This document shows, piece after piece, positions 46,128-52,779 of a DNA stretch of 52,779 nucleotides (its first letter is position 1; each line of letters starts with the position of its first letter). The translations under genes were made by a program, and so were the position numbers. The notes below the pieces were generated by a model. That model had not been told where the DNA came from. It was given only the letters and a program-made list of their open reading frames with translations, and did not search any database. Source of the DNA: Planctomycetota bacterium (GTDB lineage Bacteria > Planctomycetota > Planctomycetia > Planctomycetales > Planctomycetaceae); contig JAQBVJ010000044.1 in NCBI GenBank assembly GCA_027623235.1, forward strand, positions 1 through 52,779, read 5' to 3'.

Positions 46128-46337
46128 CGGTGCTTCGCGGCGGGGAGAATAAGGAAGCCATGGGGGACGGCGACGCGGTTTCTTCTCGTCGTCGTGCAGG
46201 ACGAACGAAGCCAGACATTCTGCCGCAACTGGTCTTGTCGGTGCAATCGGGAAGTCGTTCGAGAGAGAATTGACCAGCCGAGGCCCACGATCGCCCACAA
46301 CGAACGCGAACGCCAGTCCGGAGTCGTACGGCACGGC

Positions 46338-47624
46338 TCAGATGGCAAAGGCCGTCTGGAGTCGCAGCAGTTCCTCAACCGTCGTTTCGCCTCGCAGCAC
46401 TTTGGCGCGACCGGCCTGGTCGAGTGTCATCAAACCAGAGTCATTCACGATCTTTCGCAATTCATCCTTGCTGTTCTGCTTCAGCACGGCCGACCGTAAT
46501 TCCGGAAACAGACGGAGCACCTCAAACACGCCGGTCCGTCCGAAGTAGCCGGTCTGGAAGCAGGCGTCACAGCCCTTGCCGCGGGCCAGCGTGGCCGCAG
46601 CGGCTTCCTGCTCGGTGAGGTTCAGTGCTTCGCGGGCAACTTGATCGACGGCGTATTCTTCGCGGCACGATTTACAGATCACTCGAATGAGTCTTTGCGC
46701 GACAACACACTTGATAGCGTCCACGATAAAGGTGGGCGGCACGCCGAACTCATGAAAAACATCGACAGCCGCCAGCGAGTCGCTTGCGTGCAGCGTGCTA
46801 AGAACGGTCACACCCGTGAGGCCGGCACGAACTCCGATATGAGCCGTTTCCGGATCGCGAATCTCGCCGATCATCATGACGTCCGGATCCTGGCGGAGGA
46901 CACCGCGCAGCGCTTTCACAAACGTGAAATCGATTCGCGGGTCGACCTGAATCTGATTGACTCCTGTGATTCTTCTTTCAACGGGGTCTTCGATTGTGAC
47001 GACGCTTTCGGTGGGCCGATTGCGGAGGCTCAGGCACGAGTACATCGTTGTGCTCTTTCCCGATCCGACCGGTCCGACGGCCAGCAGCACTCCGTACGGA
47101 ATGTCTGCCATTTTTTTGACCAGCGCCAGCTGAGCCGACTCAAAGCCGAGCTCTTCGAGATTCGTTAACGAGGCATCGTCGGGCATCAGCCGGAGGACGA
47201 TCCGCTCGCCGTGAATCGTCGGGCCGCCACCGACACGGATGTCGCGATGGTGTTTGAGCACGGCTTGGGAAATGTGACCGTCCTGAGCGAGTCGCCTCTC
47301 GGTGATGTCCATGCCACCGAGAATTTTCAGCCGCGAGATCACCTGTGCGGTTACGCGGGCCGGCAGCTCCAGCACGTCGTGCAGCATGCCGTCGACGCGA
47401 AGCCGGACCCGCAGGCCGTTCTCCATCGGGTCGAGATGCACGTCGGTCGCGTGCAGCTGAAACGCCCGCTCCAGAAGGAGGTCGACCAGCGGCCCTGGAC
47501 CGACGACATCGACGAGTTCGCGAAGTTCTTCCTGAAGAGCCTTCTGACGAATTTCCAGTTCCGGTCCGCCCGCTGAGCCACTGCCAGTTGCGGCGGCCGA
47601 TTCCGAAGTTGCGTCCGTTGACAT
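46338..47624 (-). CDS. GspE/PulE-type secretion ATPase
   Basis: A 428-residue ATPase of the type II secretion/type IV pilus family, lacking the N-terminal GspE/MshEN domain. After a low-complexity start come the N2-like domain ([21 protein letters not shown]), Walker [10 protein letters not shown] (Lys190), the Asp box (VTIEDPVE), Walker [13 protein letters not shown], the His box STLHASDSL and the C-terminal tetracysteine site (Cys317, 320, 352, 355). It would power assembly of pili or pseudopili, giving a use for the prepilin-type proteins in this window. No inner-membrane platform gene is adjacent. Confidence 0.92.
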   Translation of the reverse strand: MSTDATSESAAATGSGSAGGPELEIRQKALQEELRELVDVVGPGPLVDLLLERAFQLHATDVHLDPMENGLRVRLRVDGMLHDVLELPARVTAQVISRLKILGGMDITERRLAQDGHISQAVLKHHRDIRVGGGPTIHGERIVLRLMPDDASLTNLEELGFESAQLALVKKMADIPYGVLLAVGPVGSGKSTTMYSCLSLRNRPTESVVTIEDPVERRITGVNQIQVDPRIDFTFVKALRGVLRQDPDVMMIGEIRDPETAHIGVRAGLTGVTVLSTLHASDSLAAVDVFHEFGVPPTFIVDAIKCVVAQRLIRVICKSCREEYAVDQVAREALNLTEQEAAAATLARGKGCDACFQTGYFGRTGVFEVLRLFPELRSAVLKQNSKDELRKIVNDSGLMTLDQAGRAKVLRGETTVEELLRLQTAFAI

Positions 47625-47687
47625 AAGACTCTCCTGTCCTGTCCATCGGTGTCTGTTTGGATTTCTCGCCCTCTGACTTTGAGGACG

Positions 47688-48314
47688 CTACATCGCGGCC
47701 ACGCCAACCATGCTGGCCGCAACGAGCAGCAGCAGCACGCCCAGCAATCGCCAGACCTGCTTCTCCCGCATCGTCGATATCAAGCCGATCAAAGCTGCGA
47801 GACCGCCACAGGCAAACGCAAGCTGCTTTGCGGTGTCGGCGTCGAAGGCGTCCAGCTCGCGTTTGAGAATGACGACGAAGCCAACAGCCCCTGCGGCGGC
47901 CACCCATCCGAGCAGCGCCAGCAGGTACGTCGACGGTTTCGTCGGGATCGCGTAAGGAGGCTGTGAGAGAATCTCCTCGGCTTCCTCCCGTGTCTCGACG
48001 ATCGTCCACAACTTGCTGAGCCCCGAAATGTCGAGGACCTCTTTTGTCATTTCGCTGGAGCTGACGACGACCATGCCGCCCTTGCGAGCCTCAATGGCTT
48101 TCCACACTTTGACGACGAACGCGATCGTCGAGCTGCCCATGAATTCCAGTTGTGTCAGATCCATCAGCACGATGGCGCGGTCGAGCTCGCCGATTCTTGC
48201 CGTCAGGTCGTTTCCCGCTTTTTCAATGTCGCCCCATTTGCTGTTGCCCAGGGAGCGGTTCAATGCGACCGACGCAAAGTGGTTCGACGTATCGAAATCA
48301 AAAGCTGTTGACAT
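47688..48314 (-). CDS. STAS-domain protein with C-terminal membrane helices
   Basis: A 208-residue protein. Residues 1-105 form a STAS (anti-sigma factor antagonist-like) domain: VALNRSLGNSKW, AIVLMDLTQLEFMGSSTIAFVVKVW with Ser at the usual phosphorylation position, and VVVSSSEMTKEVLDISGLSKLW. It is followed by about three transmembrane helices (STYLLALLGWVAAAGAVGFV, LAFACGGLAALIGLIST, LLGVLLLLVAASMVGV). A STAS domain tethered to the membrane next to a secretion ATPase suggests regulation or localisation of that machine. ATG 48314 begins the STAS domain; the frame is open to 48386. Confidence 0.8.
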   Translation of the reverse strand: MSTAFDFDTSNHFASVALNRSLGNSKWGDIEKAGNDLTARIGELDRAIVLMDLTQLEFMGSSTIAFVVKVWKAIEARKGGMVVVSSSEMTKEVLDISGLSKLWTIVETREEAEEILSQPPYAIPTKPSTYLLALLGWVAAAGAVGFVVILKRELDAFDADTAKQLAFACGGLAALIGLISTMREKQVWRLLGVLLLLVAASMVGVAAM

Positions 48315-48565
48315 CCGCGGTGCAGCCTCAGTTGCGGCGGCCTCAGTAAAAGTCAGGCAGGCCCGCCTGGATCGTTCGCCAAACATAAATCAATAATTGC
48401 GGATAACCGACCCGGATAAGATACCGAAAACTTCCCCTGTTCCCAAAGTGGTTTTTGCATTCTTGATTTCCCAGCCTCATTTTGTCATCTCTCTCTCTGT
48501 CGGCTGACGACGCTCATCATTGTCCATCCGCGACCGCGGCACGAACGAACGAACGAGAGAGATCG

Positions 48566-49282
48566 ATGGCTGGTTCCCCGGAACTCGTAACAACAGAAAA
48601 ACCACAGGCAGTGGTGCTGGTGAGTGGTGGCCTGGATTCCGCGACGACGCTGGCCTGTGCCCGCGAGGCCGGTTTCGAGCTCAACGCGATTTCGTTTGAC
48701 TACGGACAGCGACACGGCTTTGAGTTGAAATCGGCGGGGAAAGTCGCAGAGTTTTTCCAGGTGCGGCGGCACATCCGCTGCCCGATCGACCTGCGAGCCT
48801 TCGGTGGTTCGGCGCTCACTGCTGAGATTGATGTTCCGAAAGATCGATCTGGCGACGAGATGTCGAACGGAATTCCGATCACGTATGTCCCGGCTCGGAA
48901 CACGGTTTTTCTCTCGCTGGCTCTCGGCTGGGCGGAAGTCATCGGAGCGGCGGACATTTTCATCGGAGTCAACGCAGTCGACTACAGCGGCTATCCCGAC
49001 TGCCGGCCGGAGTACATTGCGGCATTTGAGAATCTCGCCAACCTCGCGACGAAGGCCGGTGTCGAGCACGAGGATCACTGGACGATCCACGCTCCGCTGG
49101 TCTCGCTGACGAAGGCGGAGATCGTGCAGCTCGGCATGAAACTGGGAGTCGATTACTCTCTCACGCATAGCTGCTACGATCCCGACTCACAGGGGCGATC
49201 GTGCGGCCACTGCGATTCGTGTCAGCTTCGCCTGGCAGGGTTTGCAGAAGCTGGCCTGGTTGACCCCGTGAGCTATCAATAA
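48566..49282 (+). CDS. queC: 7-cyano-7-deazaguanine synthase
   Basis: A 238-residue ATP-pyrophosphatase that turns 7-carboxy-7-deazaguanine into preQ0 in queuosine synthesis. Motifs: PP-loop [13 protein letters not shown] (SGGLDS at residues 20-25), [29 protein letters not shown] and the zinc site [21 protein letters not shown] 48566 follows GAGAGAG; an in-frame ATG at 48482 lies in a stretch without homology. The next gene, queE, follows after 39 bp. Confidence 0.96.
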   Translation: MAGSPELVTTEKPQAVVLVSGGLDSATTLACAREAGFELNAISFDYGQRHGFELKSAGKVAEFFQVRRHIRCPIDLRAFGGSALTAEIDVPKDRSGDEMSNGIPITYVPARNTVFLSLALGWAEVIGAADIFIGVNAVDYSGYPDCRPEYIAAFENLANLATKAGVEHEDHWTIHAPLVSLTKAEIVQLGMKLGVDYSLTHSCYDPDSQGRSCGHCDSCQLRLAGFAEAGLVDPVSYQ

Positions 49283-49321
49283 CCTTCACGACGACCGTTT
49301 CGGCCGTCCTTGCGTTTGTCG

Positions 49322-50014
49322 GTGACCGTGCGAATTTCAGAAATCTACCCGTCGATTCAGGGCGAAGGCCAATTTGCCGGCACGCCGTCCATGTTCATCC
49401 GGACGACCGGCTGCAACCTGCGGTGCTGGTTCTGCGACACTCCTTTCACGTCTTGGAAGCCTGAAGGCGGTGACTTGTCGGTTGAGCAGATTCTCGACGC
49501 GGTCCGACCACGCGATACCGAGCACGTCGTCATCACGGGCGGCGAGCCGATGCTGCAGCTTGGTCTGGTTGAGCTCACCAAAGAACTGCATTCCAACTCA
49601 CGATTCATCACGATCGAAACGGCCGGCACGCTCGTCCGACCGGTCGTCGCCGATCTGATGTCGATCAGCCCGAAAATGAGCAACTCGACACCGACAGCCG
49701 AACGGTCGGCCGAATGGTCCGTCAAGCACGAAGAAAATCGACACTGCCCGGACGTCATCCGCAGTCTGGTGAGCGAGTACCGTTGCCAGTTCAAGTTTGT
49801 GATCGACCAGCCGTCCGACGTGGACGAGGTCAGCCGTTATCTGGACGATTTTCCGAAGATCGATGTTGCGACTGTCTGGCTGATGCCACAGGCCGCGACC
49901 CCGCACGAGCTTGCTGAGAAAGCCGGCTGGGTCGAGGCTGCCGCCGAGGCGGTCGGCTTCCGCTTCACCTCTCGCTGGCATATCGAGAAGTACGGCAACG
50001 AACGCAGGCGATGA
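49322..50014 (+). CDS. queE: 7-carboxy-7-deazaguanine synthase (radical SAM)
   Basis: A 230-residue radical SAM enzyme that converts 6-carboxytetrahydropterin to 7-carboxy-7-deazaguanine. IYPSIQGEGQFAGTPSMF is the substrate segment, Cys31-x3-Cys35-x2-Cys38 (CNLRCWFC) binds the 4Fe-4S cluster, and VVITGGEPMLQ is the SAM-binding GGE motif. It works directly before QueC. The start is not certain: GTG 49322 (MTVRISE) was chosen, with TTG at 49310 and GTG at 49328 possible. No queD is seen in this window. Confidence 0.93.
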   Translation: MTVRISEIYPSIQGEGQFAGTPSMFIRTTGCNLRCWFCDTPFTSWKPEGGDLSVEQILDAVRPRDTEHVVITGGEPMLQLGLVELTKELHSNSRFITIETAGTLVRPVVADLMSISPKMSNSTPTAERSAEWSVKHEENRHCPDVIRSLVSEYRCQFKFVIDQPSDVDEVSRYLDDFPKIDVATVWLMPQAATPHELAEKAGWVEAAAEAVGFRFTSRWHIEKYGNERRR

Positions 50015-50068
50015 TCGTTCGCCACAGTCAGAATCGCGAGCGGGCAGAATCGCGAGCGGGAGTCAGTC

Positions 50069-51505
50069 ATGAACACCAGATCGCCGGAACGCTGCTCCGC
50101 CTGGCGAAGACGACGATGCGGTTTCACGCTGCTGGAACTGATCCTCGTTCTGATCGTTGCCCTCGTGATGGGGATTTACATTTTCCACCGGGCGAAGCTC
50201 GCCCGACAGCGCGCGGTGGCGGGTGTCCTGGCTGCCAGCGGTGCGACTGTTTCATGGAACGAGGACGAGACTGTCCGCGGGCTGGTCATGACCGGAATGC
50301 CGGTTGAACAGCTCGATCTGAAAGACATCGAGCAGCTCGTCAACCTTGTCGCTGTCAACCTGGACCATTCGGAAACGCAGGACCAGCACCTCGCCCGGCT
50401 CGTCGACAACCACACGCTGAAGGAGCTGTACCTGGTCGGCACAGCGATCTCGGACGAAGGTTGCAGGACGCTTGGCAAACTCACCGATCTGGAATCGCTC
50501 GATCTTCGTGCGACGTTCATTGGCGATGCCGGGCTCAGGGAACTGGAGAATCTGAAGAAGCTCAAGGGACTGCGAGTGGCTCAGACGTGGATGTCCGATG
50601 AGGGGATGGCGTCGATCGGTAAACTTCCGGCACTGACCACGCTGGACATTCGGCACACCGACGTCACGGATGAGGGCCTCGATCGTCTGGCAGGAGTTTC
50701 CACGCTCCGGCGGATTCGCGCGACGGGTTCGCGAGTCACTCTCGGCGGACTTTCGCGGCTGAAGAAGTCGATTCCAAATCTGAAAGTTGAATTCGATCCG
50801 GAGAAAAATGTTGAACTACGCGTACGGCTGAAGCCGCGAAACTATCTCGTGCCGCCGACGGGTGACGATGCCATTCATCTGAGCGAACGGCCTCTGATCA
50901 AGGAAATTCGCGAGCTCACGGAAAAGCACCGGCATGCCAGAGAGAATCACGACTCCAGAGTCTTCTCCGGGATCATCAACTCCGACAATGGCTTTGTACG
51001 GGCACTGCATTTGAGTGGCGAGAAAGTGACGGCGGAGTTTGTTCAGCGGGCGGAAGCCTGTCGGAATCTGTCTCACCTGCGACTGTTGCAGACGAAAGTG
51101 ACTGACGACGGCTTCGTGAACATCCACCGGAATCGATTCCTCGAACGAGTGTATCTGTGGGATAAAACGATTTCCGACGGGGCGATGAAGCAACTCGCCC
51201 GACTGCCAAACCTGAGACAGCTTGAGATCTATGACGGAGCGATCACGGATGAGGGAATGAACTTTCTGGCCCAGTGCGAGAGCCTTGAATCCGTGAGCAT
51301 TCGCCAGGTCGACATCACCGACCAAGGTCTGGCGAAGTGGAACGAGATCGCTCTGCCGAACATCAAGTCCATCCAGATCGGCGACAAAGGCCGCGTGACG
51401 AAGGCAGGCGTGACGAAGTTAGTGCACGCCTTTCCCAACGGCCGCGTCTTCTTCGCAAACCACCGGGCATGGACCACGGAAGCTCAACGGAACCGTCCCC
51501 GTTGA
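50069..51505 (+). CDS. Prepilin-type N-terminus fused to leucine-rich repeats
   Basis: A 478-residue protein. The N-terminus has a pilin-like signal: basic leader RRRRCGFTLLELILVLIVALV with Gly-Phe cleavage and Glu at +5. The rest is two blocks of short leucine-rich repeats of the planctomycete/GALA-like type with the repeating LTDLESLDLRATFIGDAGLREL pattern (quoted repeat spans 22 residues in pieces: LESLDLRATFIGDAGL), the second block ending KLVHAFPNGRVFFANH. It would be exported and processed by prepilin peptidase, then act as a surface ligand-binding protein. ATG 50069 is the first in frame. It follows queE by 54 bp but probably has a separate function. Confidence 0.85.
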   Translation: MNTRSPERCSAWRRRRCGFTLLELILVLIVALVMGIYIFHRAKLARQRAVAGVLAASGATVSWNEDETVRGLVMTGMPVEQLDLKDIEQLVNLVAVNLDHSETQDQHLARLVDNHTLKELYLVGTAISDEGCRTLGKLTDLESLDLRATFIGDAGLRELENLKKLKGLRVAQTWMSDEGMASIGKLPALTTLDIRHTDVTDEGLDRLAGVSTLRRIRATGSRVTLGGLSRLKKSIPNLKVEFDPEKNVELRVRLKPRNYLVPPTGDDAIHLSERPLIKEIRELTEKHRHARENHDSRVFSGIINSDNGFVRALHLSGEKVTAEFVQRAEACRNLSHLRLLQTKVTDDGFVNIHRNRFLERVYLWDKTISDGAMKQLARLPNLRQLEIYDGAITDEGMNFLAQCESLESVSIRQVDITDQGLAKWNEIALPNIKSIQIGDKGRVTKAGVTKLVHAFPNGRVFFANHRAWTTEAQRNRPR

Positions 51506-51854
51506 TCCTTGTTGCGAGGGACTGTCTGTTATCCGAACAATAAAGGCATACTTTTTCGTCCAGACCGAATCTTACGCTGTGATTCAACCTCGCGCGGGGC
51601 AACGTGAGGCATTCCTGTCGTAGCCACGCTCCTCGGATTCGCGCCGGTGGAAAGCCCGGCACGCCGGAACGACCGGAAACATCGTTCACACCTGCTCCCG
51701 CCCTGTCGCCGCCCGCTCCCGCCCGCTCCCACCCTGTCGCCGCCGAGCCCCGCCGCCCGTGACTCGATCCGCCCACTGATGCAGACTTGCTCCCGTGCCG
51801 ATTCGTGAGCATCATTGATTCCGCAGTACCCCGCAGTTCGACTCACGAAGCGGA
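51506..51854. other. Intergenic region with GC-rich direct repeats
   Basis: A 349-bp gap. It contains a 20-nt unit beginning GCTCCCGCCCTGTCGCC at 51694-51713, repeated with one change at 51725-51744, with partial copies between. Open frames through it are repeats translated by chance; no gene is supported. Confidence 0.55.
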
Positions 51855-51921
51855 AAAGTTCAACACACGATCTATGCGTCTTCATCCATGAAGCCGCATA
51901 GATCGCAATTCGTTAGCTGGC
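51855..51921 (-). repeat. 67-bp inverted repeat, left copy; attC-like
   Basis: An inverted copy of 52713-52779 with one mismatch. Read on the minus strand it runs from AGCTAAC (51918-51912), whose TAA is the stop of the DUF3883 gene, to GTTGAAC (51864-51858), with a long near-perfect palindrome (CGATCTATGCG...CGCATAGATCG) between. GTTGAAC fits the integron attC R' box GTTRRRY; AGCTAAC fits the opposing R'' box only loosely. Confidence 0.65.
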
Positions 51922-52704
51922 TTGTTCGGCCTCCGCTTGACGCAGCGACGATTGATTGACGGACCAACTGACTTGAACCGTAGTGTAGAGTCGCATGTCA
52001 GGTTCAAGGACTGTAGACGGATTGCGAATGATAGAAACCTGTGGTTCGGAGCCAACGTTGCGGACGACAACAAGAAAATACCGGTCGCCCAGTTCCTGAG
52101 CCACCTGCCATTCTTTATCCGTAAGGCTGATGCCGCCAGTTTGGCCGGCTAACCCCTTGACCTCAACTGCGGTGAAATCTGGCTCCGTTTCAATTGCGAA
52201 GTCGTAGCCGCATTGATCGAGTCGGCAATCGCGAAGGTTACCACGGGCCGGTATGCCAGTTTGTTGGTGATACCTCATGAACGCTGATTCGGCCTTGGCG
52301 CCAGTCGGGCCGCGGAGGGCAAAGGTGGCATCTCCTTCATCGGAGTCAACGCCGGCGGGAAGTAGTGACTGGATCATTTCAGTTGCGGTGTGTCCAGCGG
52401 GGTACTGCACAACTGAGGAGACTATCGTGAACACTTCACGCTCGGATAAGTCCGCAAACGCTTCAATTACACGCTTGCGGCTTGTGTACATTTCGCGTTT
52501 GTGCCAACCCTGTCGCGGGTTGTCGTGGACTGGATCAAATTCGTCACGCCAGTTCTTGATCGACTCAGGCGGGACGCCCAGCGATTGAGCGAGAGATTCG
52601 TGAGTTGCGGACTGGGTTTCGTGACCCAAGCGAGCGTACGCGTCTTGGTCGAAGCGGGAGAGGTAGTACCCGCAGATCATCCCAAGCACGTTTTGACGCT
52701 CCAT
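51913..52704 (-). CDS. DUF3883-domain protein (predicted nuclease-like fold)
   Basis: A 263-residue protein. The C-terminal half is a DUF3883 domain: CGYDFAIETEPDFTAVEVKG, then GGISLTDKEWQVAQELGDRYFLVVVRNV. The spaced D...E-x-K pattern (AVEVKG) is like PD-(D/E)xK nucleases, and DUF3883 is often found in restriction and phage-defence proteins. The N-terminal half has a helical part (LAQSLGVPPESIKNWRDEFDPVHDN) seen in related proteins. The stop codon lies in the left inverted repeat. I start at ATG 52704 (MERQNV), the first Met outside the right repeat; the frame continues to 52746 in the repeat itself. It looks like an acquired gene cassette. Confidence 0.8.
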   Translation of the reverse strand: MERQNVLGMICGYYLSRFDQDAYARLGHETQSATHESLAQSLGVPPESIKNWRDEFDPVHDNPRQGWHKREMYTSRKRVIEAFADLSEREVFTIVSSVVQYPAGHTATEMIQSLLPAGVDSDEGDATFALRGPTGAKAESAFMRYHQQTGIPARGNLRDCRLDQCGYDFAIETEPDFTAVEVKGLAGQTGGISLTDKEWQVAQELGDRYFLVVVRNVGSEPQVSIIRNPSTVLEPDMRLYTTVQVSWSVNQSSLRQAEAEQAS

Positions 52705-52712
52705 ATGTTTTT

Positions 52713-52779
52713 GCCAGCTAACGAATTGCGATCTATGCGGCTTCATGGATGAAGACGCATAGATCGTGCGTTGAACTTT
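52713..52779 (+). repeat. 67-bp inverted repeat, right copy; attC-like
   Basis: Plus-strand copy running AGCTAAC (52716-52722) to GTTGAAC (52770-52776), reaching the right edge of the window. It may continue beyond it. Same palindromic core as the left copy. Confidence 0.65.

Noticed and set aside
51529..51885. Minus-strand 118-codon frame next to the DUF3883 gene
   Set aside because: Begins in the palindromic repeat and runs through GC-rich direct repeats; no protein-like pattern.
1..52779. CRISPR arrays, tRNA and rRNA genes
   Set aside because: No regularly spaced direct repeats with spacers and no cloverleaf or rRNA segments were recognised on either strand.
51855..52779. Insertion sequence with 67-bp terminal inverted repeats and a transposase
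   Set aside because: The enclosed gene is a DUF3883 protein without a transposase motif; flanking target duplications cannot be checked because the window ends at the repeat.

Overview
The window looks like chromosomal DNA of a GC-rich planctomycete (Planctomycetota, probably Planctomycetales). The evidence is the gene content: a DUF1559 prepilin-like protein, two DUF1501 proteins, a PVC-type haem-binding-domain dehydrogenase, a secreted sulfatase, FG-GAP/ASPIC and TPR proteins, a Gfo/Idh/MocA oxidoreductase with a twin-arginine leader, and short palindromic repeats between genes. No rRNA, tRNA, CRISPR array or recognisable transposase was seen.

Layout. 1-4.8 kb: the N-terminal part of a STAND-type NTPase that runs off the left edge, a divergent secreted PQQ-like propeller, an unknown membrane protein and an archaeal-type phosphoglycerate mutase. 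5.0-7.2 kb: speD, a sodium/solute symporter and a 59-residue membrane protein joined by two ATGA overlaps, behind a structured leader. 7.5-14.4 kb: a cell-envelope cluster of DUF1559 prepilin, lipoprotein, TPR protein, thioredoxin-fold protein and TPR/FG-GAP/ASPIC protein. 14.5-28 kb: queF, an SDR, a class V aminotransferase, a sulfatase, an RND efflux pair, a CMD protein, a PL10-like pectate lyase, a ROK kinase and rfbB. 28-38 kb: sppA, a PadR regulator with a HAAS/STN-like repeat protein, a haem-binding dehydrogenase, a broken ORF6N gene and an oxidoreductase. 38.4-42.2 kb: a housekeeping run coaE-rho-ribH-lipoprotein-nusB. 42.3-48.3 kb (minus strand): WD40, two DUF1501 proteins, a GspE-like ATPase and a STAS membrane protein. 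48.5-51.5 kb: queC, queE and a prepilin/leucine-rich-repeat protein. 51.9-52.8 kb: a DUF3883 gene between two 67-bp inverted repeats that resemble integron attC sites.

Most notable observation. The thioredoxin-like gene at 10721-11395 has an in-frame TGA (11018-11020) exactly where the first catalytic cysteine should be. Coding continues in the same frame for 124 more codons, with the cis-proline region intact. Starting 17 nt after the TGA there is a 7-bp hairpin with the apical loop AGGTCT, the loop sequence of the E. coli fdhF SECIS. I read this as a secreted selenoprotein embedded in the prepilin/ASPIC envelope cluster. The Sec machinery genes are not in the window, so this is a strong inference rather than proof.

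Other points worth a second look are the translationally coupled speD-symporter-microprotein unit, the inverted attC-like pair around the DUF3883 gene, and several families of palindromic repeats, one with a compensatory base change in its stem.
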